In this document: positions 47,978 to 56,066 of the stretch, piece by piece
Numbering within the stretch: the first letter of the stretch is position 1
Layout of the letters: each line of letters opens with the position of its first letter
NCBI RefSeq assembly: GCF_030816475.1
Contig: NZ_JAUSXF010000001.1
Span: 4,402,001 to 4,466,000 of the forward strand
From: Arthrobacter pascens
GTDB lineage: Bacteria; Actinomycetota; Actinomycetes; Actinomycetales; Micrococcaceae
Direction: 5' to 3'
DNA length: 64,000 nucleotides
Position numbers and translations under genes: made by a program
Notes under the pieces: model-generated
Told to the model about the DNA's origin: nothing
Seen by the model: the letters and a program-made list of their open reading frames with translations, nothing else
Database searches by the model: none

Positions 47978-49099
47978 TTAGTTGATTTCCTCTGCCGTGT
48001 ATTGCGCTTCCCAGCGGTCTATCCGCCGCCGGGTGATCTTGGTTTTCAGTACTGCCCACCAGGACGCCAGGAACCATCCGGAGCGGAGCCACATGAAGAT
48101 TTCCTGCGGGAAAAAGGACGCCGCTATGGCCAGGTCTTTCCAGTCGCGGTGCGGAATACGCATAGCGCGCTTGATGTCCAGTGCTACGAACAGGATCGGC
48201 ACCAGCCACCAAAACAGAACGATGTGGAATACTCCCAGGGCCAGCGAGCCCGCCAGGACCGCAACCCACAGGAGCTTAAGGAACACGCCCAGCAGGCCCA
48301 TAGCCTGCTGCCCCCAGTCGCGCAGGGTCAGCCGGTTGAACCCCAGGTCCAGCAGGTCCTCCACGGTTCCCACCTGCCACTTCATGCGCTGTCCCCACAG
48401 TGCCTTGATGGACTTCATCGAGTCCGTGTAGGCGCGGACGTCGGGCGAAACCTGGCAGACGTAGCCAAGTTCACGGATCCGGTAGGTCAGCTCGAAGTCC
48501 TCGACCTGGGAGGTGTACACCCAGGGCCCTTCCCGGTCCCCGCGGGCCGCGATCTGCCGCAGGACGGCGTTATTAATTGCACAGCCAGTCCCGGCAAGCA
48601 CGCTGGTCCTGCCCCGCCTCAGGGCGGTGTCGGTCCAGGTGGCGAATTCCGCTTTCTGCAGCCGGCTCAGGAGGCCCGGATCCTGCATGGTGAATTTTGA
48701 CGACGAGCCGCCCAGCCGTCCGGCGGTTTCGGCGCCGAATTCCTTTGCCCAGGCTGCCAGGGCATTCGGCGGCAGCACGGTGTCCGCATCCAGGCAGACA
48801 ACAACATCGGCGTCGTGGGCGTATTCAGCCCACGCACGGTTCAGCGCTTCGGATTTGCGGTGCTCCAGGCGGGGGAGTTCCATCACCGTGACGGGGTACA
48901 TCCGGGCTACAACGGCCGTTGAATCCGTGCAGCCATTGGGGATGACCACGATCAGGTCAGCCGGGCGTGACTGTGTCATCAGGCCATCGAGCGTGGCGCC
49001 GATCGAGCCGGACTCGTTGTAGGCCGGGACAAGCACCACCACACGGAGACGGCGCGGGGCACCGGCGTCGTCCTCGGAGTCCACCGCAGACGATGACAT
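47978..49099 (-). CDS. Family 2 processive-type glycosyltransferase
   Basis: A 373-aa membrane-associated GT2. The cytoplasmic catalytic domain has VLVPAYNESGSIGATLDGL, the DxD in VCLDADTVLPP, the ED of YTSQVEDFELTYR and QRMKWQVG (a QxxRW variant). Two or three membrane helices follow (LLWVAVLAGSLALGVFHIVLFWWLVPILF). This layout fits polymerising enzymes such as those making hyaluronan, cellulose or poly-GlcNAc. A 51-aa membrane protein is immediately downstream. The donor sugar is not known. Confidence 0.88.
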   Translation of the reverse strand: MSSSAVDSEDDAGAPRRLRVVVLVPAYNESGSIGATLDGLMTQSRPADLIVVIPNGCTDSTAVVARMYPVTVMELPRLEHRKSEALNRAWAEYAHDADVVVCLDADTVLPPNALAAWAKEFGAETAGRLGGSSSKFTMQDPGLLSRLQKAEFATWTDTALRRGRTSVLAGTGCAINNAVLRQIAARGDREGPWVYTSQVEDFELTYRIRELGYVCQVSPDVRAYTDSMKSIKALWGQRMKWQVGTVEDLLDLGFNRLTLRDWGQQAMGLLGVFLKLLWVAVLAGSLALGVFHIVLFWWLVPILFVALDIKRAMRIPHRDWKDLAIAASFFPQEIFMWLRSGWFLASWWAVLKTKITRRRIDRWEAQYTAEEIN

Positions 49100-49300
49100 G
49101 ACTGCGTGGATGACTGCCTCCTGACGGGTTCATGCCCCGCCGGGGCTGCTGATGAAATCATCGTGGAGGTCCGCCCTCAGCCTTAGGCAGTGGATTTGCT
49201 CAAGATTCAGGCAATTCCCCGGCTGGAAGGCCTTGCGGGAGGCGGAAGAATGGCGTTCACTGGGCCTGCATGCCGCCCTACCGAATGCCAGGAGGAACTG

Positions 49301-51034
49301 ATGACCAGCCAGGAAACCCAGCCCGGGACGGAGCTGCGCAGCGGGCGCGAGTGGTTCAAAAGCGCGGTGGTTTACCAGATTTACCCTCGCAGCTTCGCCG
49401 ATTCCGACGGCGACGGCGTGGGCGACCTGCGCGGGATCATCAGCCGGCTGGACTACCTGCACAACCTGGGCGTCGACGTCGTCTGGCTGTCTCCGGTCTA
49501 CCGGTCACCCCAGGACGACAACGGCTACGACATCAGCGACTACCAGGACATTGATCCGGTGTTCGGGGACCTGGCAGCCCTCGACGAACTCCTCAACGGC
49601 CTCCACGCCCGCGGCATGAAGCTCGTGATGGATCTCGTGGTGAACCATACCTCTGACGAGCACCCGTGGTTCGTGGAGTCGGCCTCAAGCCGGGACAATC
49701 CGAAACGCGACTGGTACTGGTGGCAGCCGCCCCGCCCGGGCTCGGAACCAGGCACGCCGGGCGCCGAGCCGAACAACTGGGGCTCCGCCTTTTCCGGCCC
49801 TGCGTGGGAATATGACCCCTCGAGCGGCGAGTACTACCTGCACCTGTTCTCGAAGAAGCAGCCGGACCTGAACTGGGAAAACCCGGAAGTCCGGGCAGCC
49901 GTCTACGACATGATGAACTGGTGGCTGGACCGCGGAGTGGACGGATTCCGGATGGACGTCATCAACTTCATCTCCAAGGACCCTCGCCTGCCTGAAGGGC
50001 CCCGCGCTGAAGGCATGCTCTATGGCGACGGCGGCCCGCACTACATTTCAGGGCCAAGGATCCATGAGTTCCTTCAGGAGATGCACCAGGAGGTGTTCGC
50101 GGGCAGGGACAAGGATCTGCTGACTGTAGGTGAGATGCCCGGCGTCACCGTGGAGGACGCCCTGCTGTTCACCGATCCGTCGCGCGAGGAAGTGGACATG
50201 GTGTTCCAGTTCGAGCACGTGGCACTGGATCAGGAGGGCGGCAACAAATGGCGGCCCAAGAAGCTCGTGCTGACCGACCTCAAGAAATCGCTGGGGCGCT
50301 GGCAGGACGCCCTGGGGGAGCGGGGCTGGAACAGCCTCTACTGGGGCAACCACGACCAGGCCCGGGCAGTTTCCCGCTTCGGCGACGACGGCAGGTACCG
50401 CGAACTGTCCGCCAAGATGCTCGCCGCCGTACTGCACCTGCACCGCGGCACGCCCTATGTCTACCAGGGCGAAGAGCTGGGCATGACCAACATGGCTTTC
50501 GGCGCCATCAGTGACTACCGGGACATCGAGGTACTCAACCACCACCGGGAGGCCACCACCCACCTGGGCCACACAGACGCCGAAGTCCTGGCCGCGCTCG
50601 CGCCGCTCAACCGCGACAACGCCCGCACGCCCGTGCAGTGGGACGCCTCACGGCACGGCGGCTTCACCACGGGCGCGCCGTGGATCGCCGTCAACCCGAA
50701 CGCCAACACCATCAACGCCGCAGCCCAGATAGATGACCCGGAATCCGTCTACAACTTCTACCGGCAGGTGATTGCGCTGCGCCACACGGACCCCGTGGTG
50801 GCCTACGGGGACTTCACCATGCTGCTGCCCGAGGACGAGCACGTCTACGCCTTCCGGCGCTCGCTGCCGGGCGCGGAATTGCTCGTCCTCGGCAACTTTT
50901 CGGCAACCGTCCAGCCGGTCGACGTCGGCGACGCCGCCTGGTCCGGGGCGGCTTCAGTTTTGGGAAACTACCCTCCTGGCACCGGCCTGACGCTCCGGCC
51001 CTGGGAGGTGAAGGTCCTGCGGCGTGAACTGTAG
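49301..51034 (+). CDS. GH13 alpha-glucosidase / oligo-1,6-glucosidase
   Basis: A 577-aa GH13 enzyme with the full barrel. Motifs: VVYQIYPRSFADSDGDGVGDL, VMDLVVNHTSDEHPWF, nucleophile Asp in GFRMDVINFI, acid/base Glu in LTVGEMPG and third Asp in YWGNHDQARAVSRF. It hydrolyses short alpha-glucosides (maltose, isomaltose, sucrose-type). The ATG at 49301 follows AGGAGG by five bases. It converges with the next GH13 gene with three bases between stops. No signal peptide is present. Confidence 0.92.
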   Translation: MTSQETQPGTELRSGREWFKSAVVYQIYPRSFADSDGDGVGDLRGIISRLDYLHNLGVDVVWLSPVYRSPQDDNGYDISDYQDIDPVFGDLAALDELLNGLHARGMKLVMDLVVNHTSDEHPWFVESASSRDNPKRDWYWWQPPRPGSEPGTPGAEPNNWGSAFSGPAWEYDPSSGEYYLHLFSKKQPDLNWENPEVRAAVYDMMNWWLDRGVDGFRMDVINFISKDPRLPEGPRAEGMLYGDGGPHYISGPRIHEFLQEMHQEVFAGRDKDLLTVGEMPGVTVEDALLFTDPSREEVDMVFQFEHVALDQEGGNKWRPKKLVLTDLKKSLGRWQDALGERGWNSLYWGNHDQARAVSRFGDDGRYRELSAKMLAAVLHLHRGTPYVYQGEELGMTNMAFGAISDYRDIEVLNHHREATTHLGHTDAEVLAALAPLNRDNARTPVQWDASRHGGFTTGAPWIAVNPNANTINAAAQIDDPESVYNFYRQVIALRHTDPVVAYGDFTMLLPEDEHVYAFRRSLPGAELLVLGNFSATVQPVDVGDAAWSGAASVLGNYPPGTGLTLRPWEVKVLRREL

Positions 51035-51037
51035 CGG

Positions 51038-52732
51038 CTATGGTGCGAGCCGGTCACCGGGACGGTGCACACGGAACCACCGGTAGCCGTAACGTCCCAG
51101 CTCAACGGTGAAGCCGCCGTCGGGCTCCAATGGAACGTTTTCGCCGTCGAACAGGTCCAAAAGGATGGCACCTTTATAGGCGCGCCGCGGGACATCGTCC
51201 GGACCCGCCTTGCCCGCCACCTTCACCGGGTCCGGGCCGAAGTTGTGCAGCAGCACCAGAGTCGCCCCGGACGAGCTGACAGTGTGTGCGAAGACCGCCG
51301 GTTCGGCCTGGTCGATCATGGCGAAGTCGCCCCAGCCCAGCTCGGGGGACTCGCGGTAACGCTGGATGAGTGTGGCCATGAAGTTCCACAGGGAGTCCGG
51401 ATCCCGCTTTGCGGCCGAGGCGTTGACCTTCTCCGGGCCGTACTCGCCCCGGACGAGGGGAGCCACCAGCTCGGAGGCCTTGGCGGCGGAGAAGCCGCCG
51501 TTCTTCTCCGTATTCCACTGCATCGGGGTTCGGACGGCGGCCCGGCTTTTCTGCTTCAGGTCCTCGCCCATCCCAATCTCCTCGCCGTAGAAGAGAACGG
51601 GGGTCCCGGGCAGGGAAAACATCAGCGAATACACCATCCGGATCCGCCCGGCATCACCGTCGAGCATCGGCGGGAGCCTGCGGCGCAGCCCGCGGCCGTA
51701 GATCTGCATGTTCTTCTCCGGGCCGAACGCGGCGAAGACCTCCTGGCGTTCGGCGTCGCTCAGCTTGTCCAGCGTGAGTTCGTCGTGGTTGCGGACGAAC
51801 ATGGCCCAGTGGTTGTCCGGGTGCAGCGGCGGGCGGCCCTTGACCGATTCGGCAAGCGGACGGGCATCCTGCCGGGCCAGGGACAGGTACAGGTGCTGCA
51901 TGGACATGAAGTCGAACTGCATGTTCAGCTCGTTGCCCAGTGAACCGCCGAAGTATTCCAGCTGTTCTTTGTAGGGCAGGTTGACTTCGCCCAGCAGCAC
52001 TGCGGTGCCGTTCCTGCGGTTCAGGAAGCTGCGAAGGGCAGCGAGGTACTCGTGCGGGTTGATCTTTGCGGCCTCGTCCTTGGGCTCGCCGCGGGTTTCC
52101 AGGAAGAACGGGACTGCGTCCAGCCGGAAGCCGTCCAGCCCGAGCTGGAGCCACAGACCCATGGCCTTGGCAATCTCGTTCCGGACGGCCGGATGTGTGA
52201 CGTTCAGGTCCGGCTGGTACTCGGCGAACATGTGCAGGTACCACTCGCCGGTGGCATCGTCCTGGGTCCAGAGCGAGGTCTGCTCGCCCGGGAACACCAC
52301 CTCCGACGATGTGTCAGGCGGCGTGTCCTTCCGCCAGACGTAGTAGTCCCGGTACGGGTTGTCCGTTGACTTCCTTGCTTCCACGAACCACGGATGCCGG
52401 TTGGAGGTGTGGTTGACCACAAAGTCCGCAATGACCCGGAGGCCCCTGTCCTTGGCCGTGCGGATGAACTCCACTAGATCGCCCATGGTTCCCAGCCTGG
52501 GATCCACGCTGAAGAAATCCGTCACGTCGTAGCCGTCGTCCCGGTCGGGCGAGGGGTAGAAGGGCATCAGCCAGATGCACGTCACGCCCAGCGCAGCGAG
52601 ATAGTCCACCCGCTGGGTGAGCCCCGCGAAATCGCCGGTCCCGTCGCCGTCGTCATCGAAGAAGGTTTCAACATCAAGGCAGTAGATGACGGCGTTTTTC
52701 CACCACACGTCAGACGTCTGCTCGATCCTCAT
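51038..52732 (-). CDS. GH13 trehalose-synthase-like alpha-glucosyltransferase
   Basis: A 564-aa GH13 protein close to maltose alpha-glucosyltransferase (TreS): VIYCLDVETFFDDDGDGTGDFAGL at the start, FRLDAVPFF (nucleophile), VLLGEVNLP (acid/base) and FVRNHDELTL (third Asp). TreS interconverts maltose and trehalose. Without a fused maltokinase or adjacent glgE/treZ the exact activity is open, and hydrolysis is possible. It overlaps the LLM gene upstream by four bases. Confidence 0.88.
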   Translation of the reverse strand: MRIEQTSDVWWKNAVIYCLDVETFFDDDGDGTGDFAGLTQRVDYLAALGVTCIWLMPFYPSPDRDDGYDVTDFFSVDPRLGTMGDLVEFIRTAKDRGLRVIADFVVNHTSNRHPWFVEARKSTDNPYRDYYVWRKDTPPDTSSEVVFPGEQTSLWTQDDATGEWYLHMFAEYQPDLNVTHPAVRNEIAKAMGLWLQLGLDGFRLDAVPFFLETRGEPKDEAAKINPHEYLAALRSFLNRRNGTAVLLGEVNLPYKEQLEYFGGSLGNELNMQFDFMSMQHLYLSLARQDARPLAESVKGRPPLHPDNHWAMFVRNHDELTLDKLSDAERQEVFAAFGPEKNMQIYGRGLRRRLPPMLDGDAGRIRMVYSLMFSLPGTPVLFYGEEIGMGEDLKQKSRAAVRTPMQWNTEKNGGFSAAKASELVAPLVRGEYGPEKVNASAAKRDPDSLWNFMATLIQRYRESPELGWGDFAMIDQAEPAVFAHTVSSSGATLVLLHNFGPDPVKVAGKAGPDDVPRRAYKGAILLDLFDGENVPLEPDGGFTVELGRYGYRWFRVHRPGDRLAP

Positions 52733-53718
52733 GGCGCGCTCTCCTGTGTCAGGGCTGGTGTCTGCTGAAGCCGGGGGAGCACGTCCGCGGCGAACGCATC
52801 AATGAACGGTGCCTGCTCCTGTCCCACGAAGTGGAGGTAGAGCTCATCGAAGCCGAGGTCGGCGTACCCGGCGAGCCATTCCACGTGCCGGTCAAGGCTT
52901 GACGAGATGTTTACGGATTTCCTGACCTGCTCCTCGCCCACGTGCATGCTGACTCCATCGAAGTGGGCGGCGGTGGGCAGGTCCCAGGTGACGGGCGGCG
53001 CAAAGGTATTGCTCCGCCACTGGTCCAGGGCGATGGCCACGGCTTCCTCCTCCCGCGGCGCCCAGGAGAGGTGGACCTGGAGGACAGCCTTCCCCTGGCC
53101 GCCGTGGTCCCGGTAAGCCGCGAGCATGTCCTTCAGCTTTCCGGCCGGCTGGTTGACCGTCACCAGGCCGTCCGCCCAGCCGGCGGCGCGCCGGGCGGTA
53201 TCCACACTGATGGCGGGCGCGATGAGCGGTGGCGGGGGTTCCGGAACGTCCCAGATCCGGGCCTGTTCAACGGTGACCAACCCATGATGGGTCACCTCCT
53301 CGCCCCGGTGGAGCCGCCGGATGATGTCCACGCACTCCTCGAGCCGTTGCTGGCGCGCCTCTTTGGGTGGCCACGCTCCGCCCGTGATGTGCTCATTCAT
53401 GTTTTCGCCGCTGCCGGGTGCCATCCAGAAGCGGCCCGGGAACATGCAGGCCAGGGTGGCCGAGGCGTGGGCGATGATGGCCGGGTGATAGCGCTGGCCG
53501 GGCGCCGTCACGACCCCGAATGCGAGGTTGGTGGTGGCCAGCGCCGCGCCCAGCCAGGACCAGGCAAAGCCCGAATGCCCTTGCCTGGCGGACCACGGCT
53601 CGATGTGGTCCGAGCACATTGCGGCACCAAAACCGGCCTGCTCCGCGTACTGGACATCCTTGAGCAGCTGCCCGGGACTGATCTGTTCATGCGAGGCATG
53701 GAAGCCGACGGTGACCAT
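52729..53718 (-). CDS. LLM-class flavin oxidoreductase (non-F420 type)
   Basis: A 329-aa luciferase-like TIM-barrel flavoprotein: GFHASHEQISPGQLLKDVQYAEQAGF, SDHIEPWSARQGHSGFAWSWLGAAL, FGVVTAPGQRYHPAIIAHASATL, GRFWMAPGSGENMNEHI. It looks like the subfamily annotated as probable non-F420 flavinoid oxidoreductase. It is translationally coupled (ATGA) to the TreS-like gene. The substrate is unknown. Confidence 0.87.
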   Translation of the reverse strand: MVTVGFHASHEQISPGQLLKDVQYAEQAGFGAAMCSDHIEPWSARQGHSGFAWSWLGAALATTNLAFGVVTAPGQRYHPAIIAHASATLACMFPGRFWMAPGSGENMNEHITGGAWPPKEARQQRLEECVDIIRRLHRGEEVTHHGLVTVEQARIWDVPEPPPPLIAPAISVDTARRAAGWADGLVTVNQPAGKLKDMLAAYRDHGGQGKAVLQVHLSWAPREEEAVAIALDQWRSNTFAPPVTWDLPTAAHFDGVSMHVGEEQVRKSVNISSSLDRHVEWLAGYADLGFDELYLHFVGQEQAPFIDAFAADVLPRLQQTPALTQESAP

Positions 53719-53848
53719 CGTTAAGGTCTACCGTCCGGCGCGGCGCCCTGTCGAGGGTGAGCCGCGTGTCGGGATAAGTTGGGAACCTGTATTACAAGGT
53801 TTTTGGGTATTGCTGGGTTATCTGGCGGGGCCGGAAGGAAGTACCTCT

Positions 53849-54772
53849 GTGGGTGGCGTGCTGATCGGACTGGCCGTGATCGGCGTCGTCATTGCTGCGG
53901 GATACATAGCTGCGCGATGCGGGCTGGGCGGGGAACCGACAGTCTCGGCGCTGACCCGCACGGCATTCTTCATCACCAACCCGGTGCTGCTTTTCACCGT
54001 GGTCCTGAAGTCCGACCTCACGGTGGTCTTCTCCGCCTATGTGCCGCTGGCACTGCTGACGGCGGCCATCACCGCGCTACTGTATGTGGCGCTGAGCCGG
54101 CTGTGGTTCCGGCGCCCCCTCGCGGAGACTGCTGTGGGTGCGATGGCGAGCTCGTACGTCAACGCCAACAACATCGGGATCCCCATCACTGTCTATGCGT
54201 TGGGTGATGCAACGCCGGTGGCACCCGTGCTGCTGGTGCAGTTGCTCGTGTTCGCGCCGCTGGTCCTCACGCTGCTTGATTTGTCCGCGGCTGGACGGTT
54301 CTCACCCCGCCGGATGCTGTCCCAGCCGTTCCGGAACCCCATGATCATCGCCTCGCTCCTGGGTGTGGCGCTGGGCGCCTTCCACGTGCAATTGCCGGAG
54401 CCGGTCATGGCCCCACTCACCCTGCTGGGCGGGGCGGCGGTCCCGGTAGTCCTGCTGGCCTTCGGGATGTCCCTTCACGGTAACCGCATCCTTCACAGCG
54501 CCGGCCACACACCCGAGATCCTCACGGCCACGGCACTCAAGTCGGCCGTCATGCCGGCCGTGGCGTTCGCCGTCGGCCGTTTTGTGTTCAATCTTGAGCA
54601 CCACATGCTGCTGGGTGTGGTGCTGATGGCTGCCCTGCCGACAGCGCAGAACGTGTTCCTGTTCGCCAGCCGTTACGAGCGGGGCCAGACGGTAGCCAGG
54701 GAAACGGTACTGCTTTCGACGGCGGCAGCCGCCCCGGTGCTGATCCTCGCCGTCTGGCTTTTGGCAGCATAG
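53849..54772 (+). CDS. AEC-family (auxin efflux carrier-like) transporter
   Basis: A 307-aa membrane protein with ten segments in two repeats, the AEC layout (AGYIAARCGLGGEPTVSALTRTAFFITNPVLLF; SYVNANNIGIPITVYALGD; KSAVMPAVAFAVGR). Bacterial members move dicarboxylates or other organic acids. I placed the start at GTG 53849 with AAGGAA upstream; the frame is open farther but the extension is not membrane-like. It stands alone between the LLM and DNA ligase genes. Confidence 0.86.
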   Translation: MGGVLIGLAVIGVVIAAGYIAARCGLGGEPTVSALTRTAFFITNPVLLFTVVLKSDLTVVFSAYVPLALLTAAITALLYVALSRLWFRRPLAETAVGAMASSYVNANNIGIPITVYALGDATPVAPVLLVQLLVFAPLVLTLLDLSAAGRFSPRRMLSQPFRNPMIIASLLGVALGAFHVQLPEPVMAPLTLLGGAAVPVVLLAFGMSLHGNRILHSAGHTPEILTATALKSAVMPAVAFAVGRFVFNLEHHMLLGVVLMAALPTAQNVFLFASRYERGQTVARETVLLSTAAAAPVLILAVWLLAA

Positions 54773-54802
54773 CCCTACCGCCGGCGCGGCGAGCGGGCAA
54801 GA

Positions 54803-55900
54803 ATGGGCACTATGCAACTTCCCGTGATGCCTCCTGTCCCGCCCATGCTCGCCAAGGCCGTCAGCGGCATAGACGGCATCCCAGGAGGCGGGGACCTCAG
54901 CTACGAGCCCAAGTGGGACGGGTTCCGTTCCATCATCTTCCGCGACGGGGACGACCTGGAGATCGGCAGCCGCAACGAGAAACCCATGACACGGTACTTC
55001 CCGGAGCTCGTGGAGGCGCTGAAGGAGAACCTGCCCCCGCGGTGCGTGCTCGACGGCGAGATTGTCCTGGTGGGTGCCTCGGGAGACCGGCTGGATTTCG
55101 ACGCCCTCCAGCAACGGATCCACCCCGCTGCCAGCCGCGTGAAGCTGCTTGCCGCGCAGACCCCTGCCAAGTTCGTGGCCTTCGACCTGCTGGCGCTCGG
55201 CGACGACGACTATACAAGCCGGCCGTTTGCCGACCGGCGCGCCGCCCTGGAGAAGGCGCTCGCGGGCAGCCGCGCCCCCGTCCACCTCACGGCAGCCACC
55301 CGGGACAAGGGGATTGCGGAGCAGTGGTTCCGGCAGTTTGAGGGTGCCGGGCTGGACGGGATTGTGGCCAAGCGGCTGGACGGCAGCTACCAGCCCGACA
55401 AACGCGTGATGTTCAAGGTCAAGCACGAACGCACCGCGGACTGCGTCGTCGCGGGATACCGGCTGCACAAAAGCGGTCCCAACGCTATCGGCTCCCTGCT
55501 GCTGGGCCTGTACAAGGACGACGGCGCCCTGGCAAGCGTTGGCGTCATCGGCGCCTTCCCCATGAAGCGCCGTGAGGAGCTGTTCGAGCAACTACAGCCT
55601 CTGGTCACCGATTTTGACGGGCATCCGTGGGCCTGGGCCAAGCAGGTGGAAGGCGGACGCACGCCGCGGAACGCCGAAGGCAGCCGCTGGAGTGCAGGGA
55701 AGGACCTGTCCTTTGTGCCGCTCCGGCCCGAGCTGGTTGTGGAGGTCAAGTACGACCATATGGAGGGTGAGCGCTTCCGCCACACCGCACAGTTTGCACG
55801 CTGGCGGCCGGACCGGGACCCGGAATCCTGCACCTTCGCGCAGCTGGAGGAACCCGTTAACTTTGACCTGGCCTCGGTCCTGGAGACCGGGCAGCCCTAG
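54803..55900 (+). CDS. ATP-dependent DNA ligase, LigC-like
   Basis: A 365-aa ligase. Motif I is YEPKWDGFRSI with the AMP-binding Lys37. Motif III is CVLDGEIVLVG, motif IV is GLDGIVAKRL and motif V is VMFKVKHERTADCVVAG. A C-terminal OB-fold follows. It lacks the DNA-binding, polymerase and nuclease domains of LigD and resembles the stand-alone LigC of mycobacteria, a backup repair ligase. No Ku gene is in the window. The start is ATG at 54803 or 54812. Confidence 0.92.
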   Translation: MGTMQLPVMPPVPPMLAKAVSGIDGIPGGGDLSYEPKWDGFRSIIFRDGDDLEIGSRNEKPMTRYFPELVEALKENLPPRCVLDGEIVLVGASGDRLDFDALQQRIHPAASRVKLLAAQTPAKFVAFDLLALGDDDYTSRPFADRRAALEKALAGSRAPVHLTAATRDKGIAEQWFRQFEGAGLDGIVAKRLDGSYQPDKRVMFKVKHERTADCVVAGYRLHKSGPNAIGSLLLGLYKDDGALASVGVIGAFPMKRREELFEQLQPLVTDFDGHPWAWAKQVEGGRTPRNAEGSRWSAGKDLSFVPLRPELVVEVKYDHMEGERFRHTAQFARWRPDRDPESCTFAQLEEPVNFDLASVLETGQP

Positions 55901-55957
55901 CGCGGGTGAGTGCCTGAGGACGGATACCTCGCTGCTGCGGAAGGAGGGCGCAATTTG

Positions 55958-56066
55958 CTCGGTCAGGGGGGTGGCGGGAGTCCGGTCGGTCAGGGGGGTG
56001 GTCGGGGGCTGGTCGGTGAGGGGCTGGCCGGTGGGGGGCTCGCCGGAGCCCGGCCGGTCAGGCGGG
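55958..56066 (+). repeat. G-rich imperfect tandem repeats between convergent genes
   Basis: A 14-base unit GGTCAGGGGGGTGG occurs exactly at 55961 and 55988, with two degenerate copies after it, giving a 27-base-like period. Runs of 3-6 G recur on the plus strand, so G-quadruplex formation is possible. It lies between the ligase stop and the HNH gene stop. Confidence 0.75.

Noticed and set aside
54302..55591. 429-codon minus-strand frame opposite AEC and ligase genes
   Set aside because: Antisense shadow covering two well-supported genes on the other strand.
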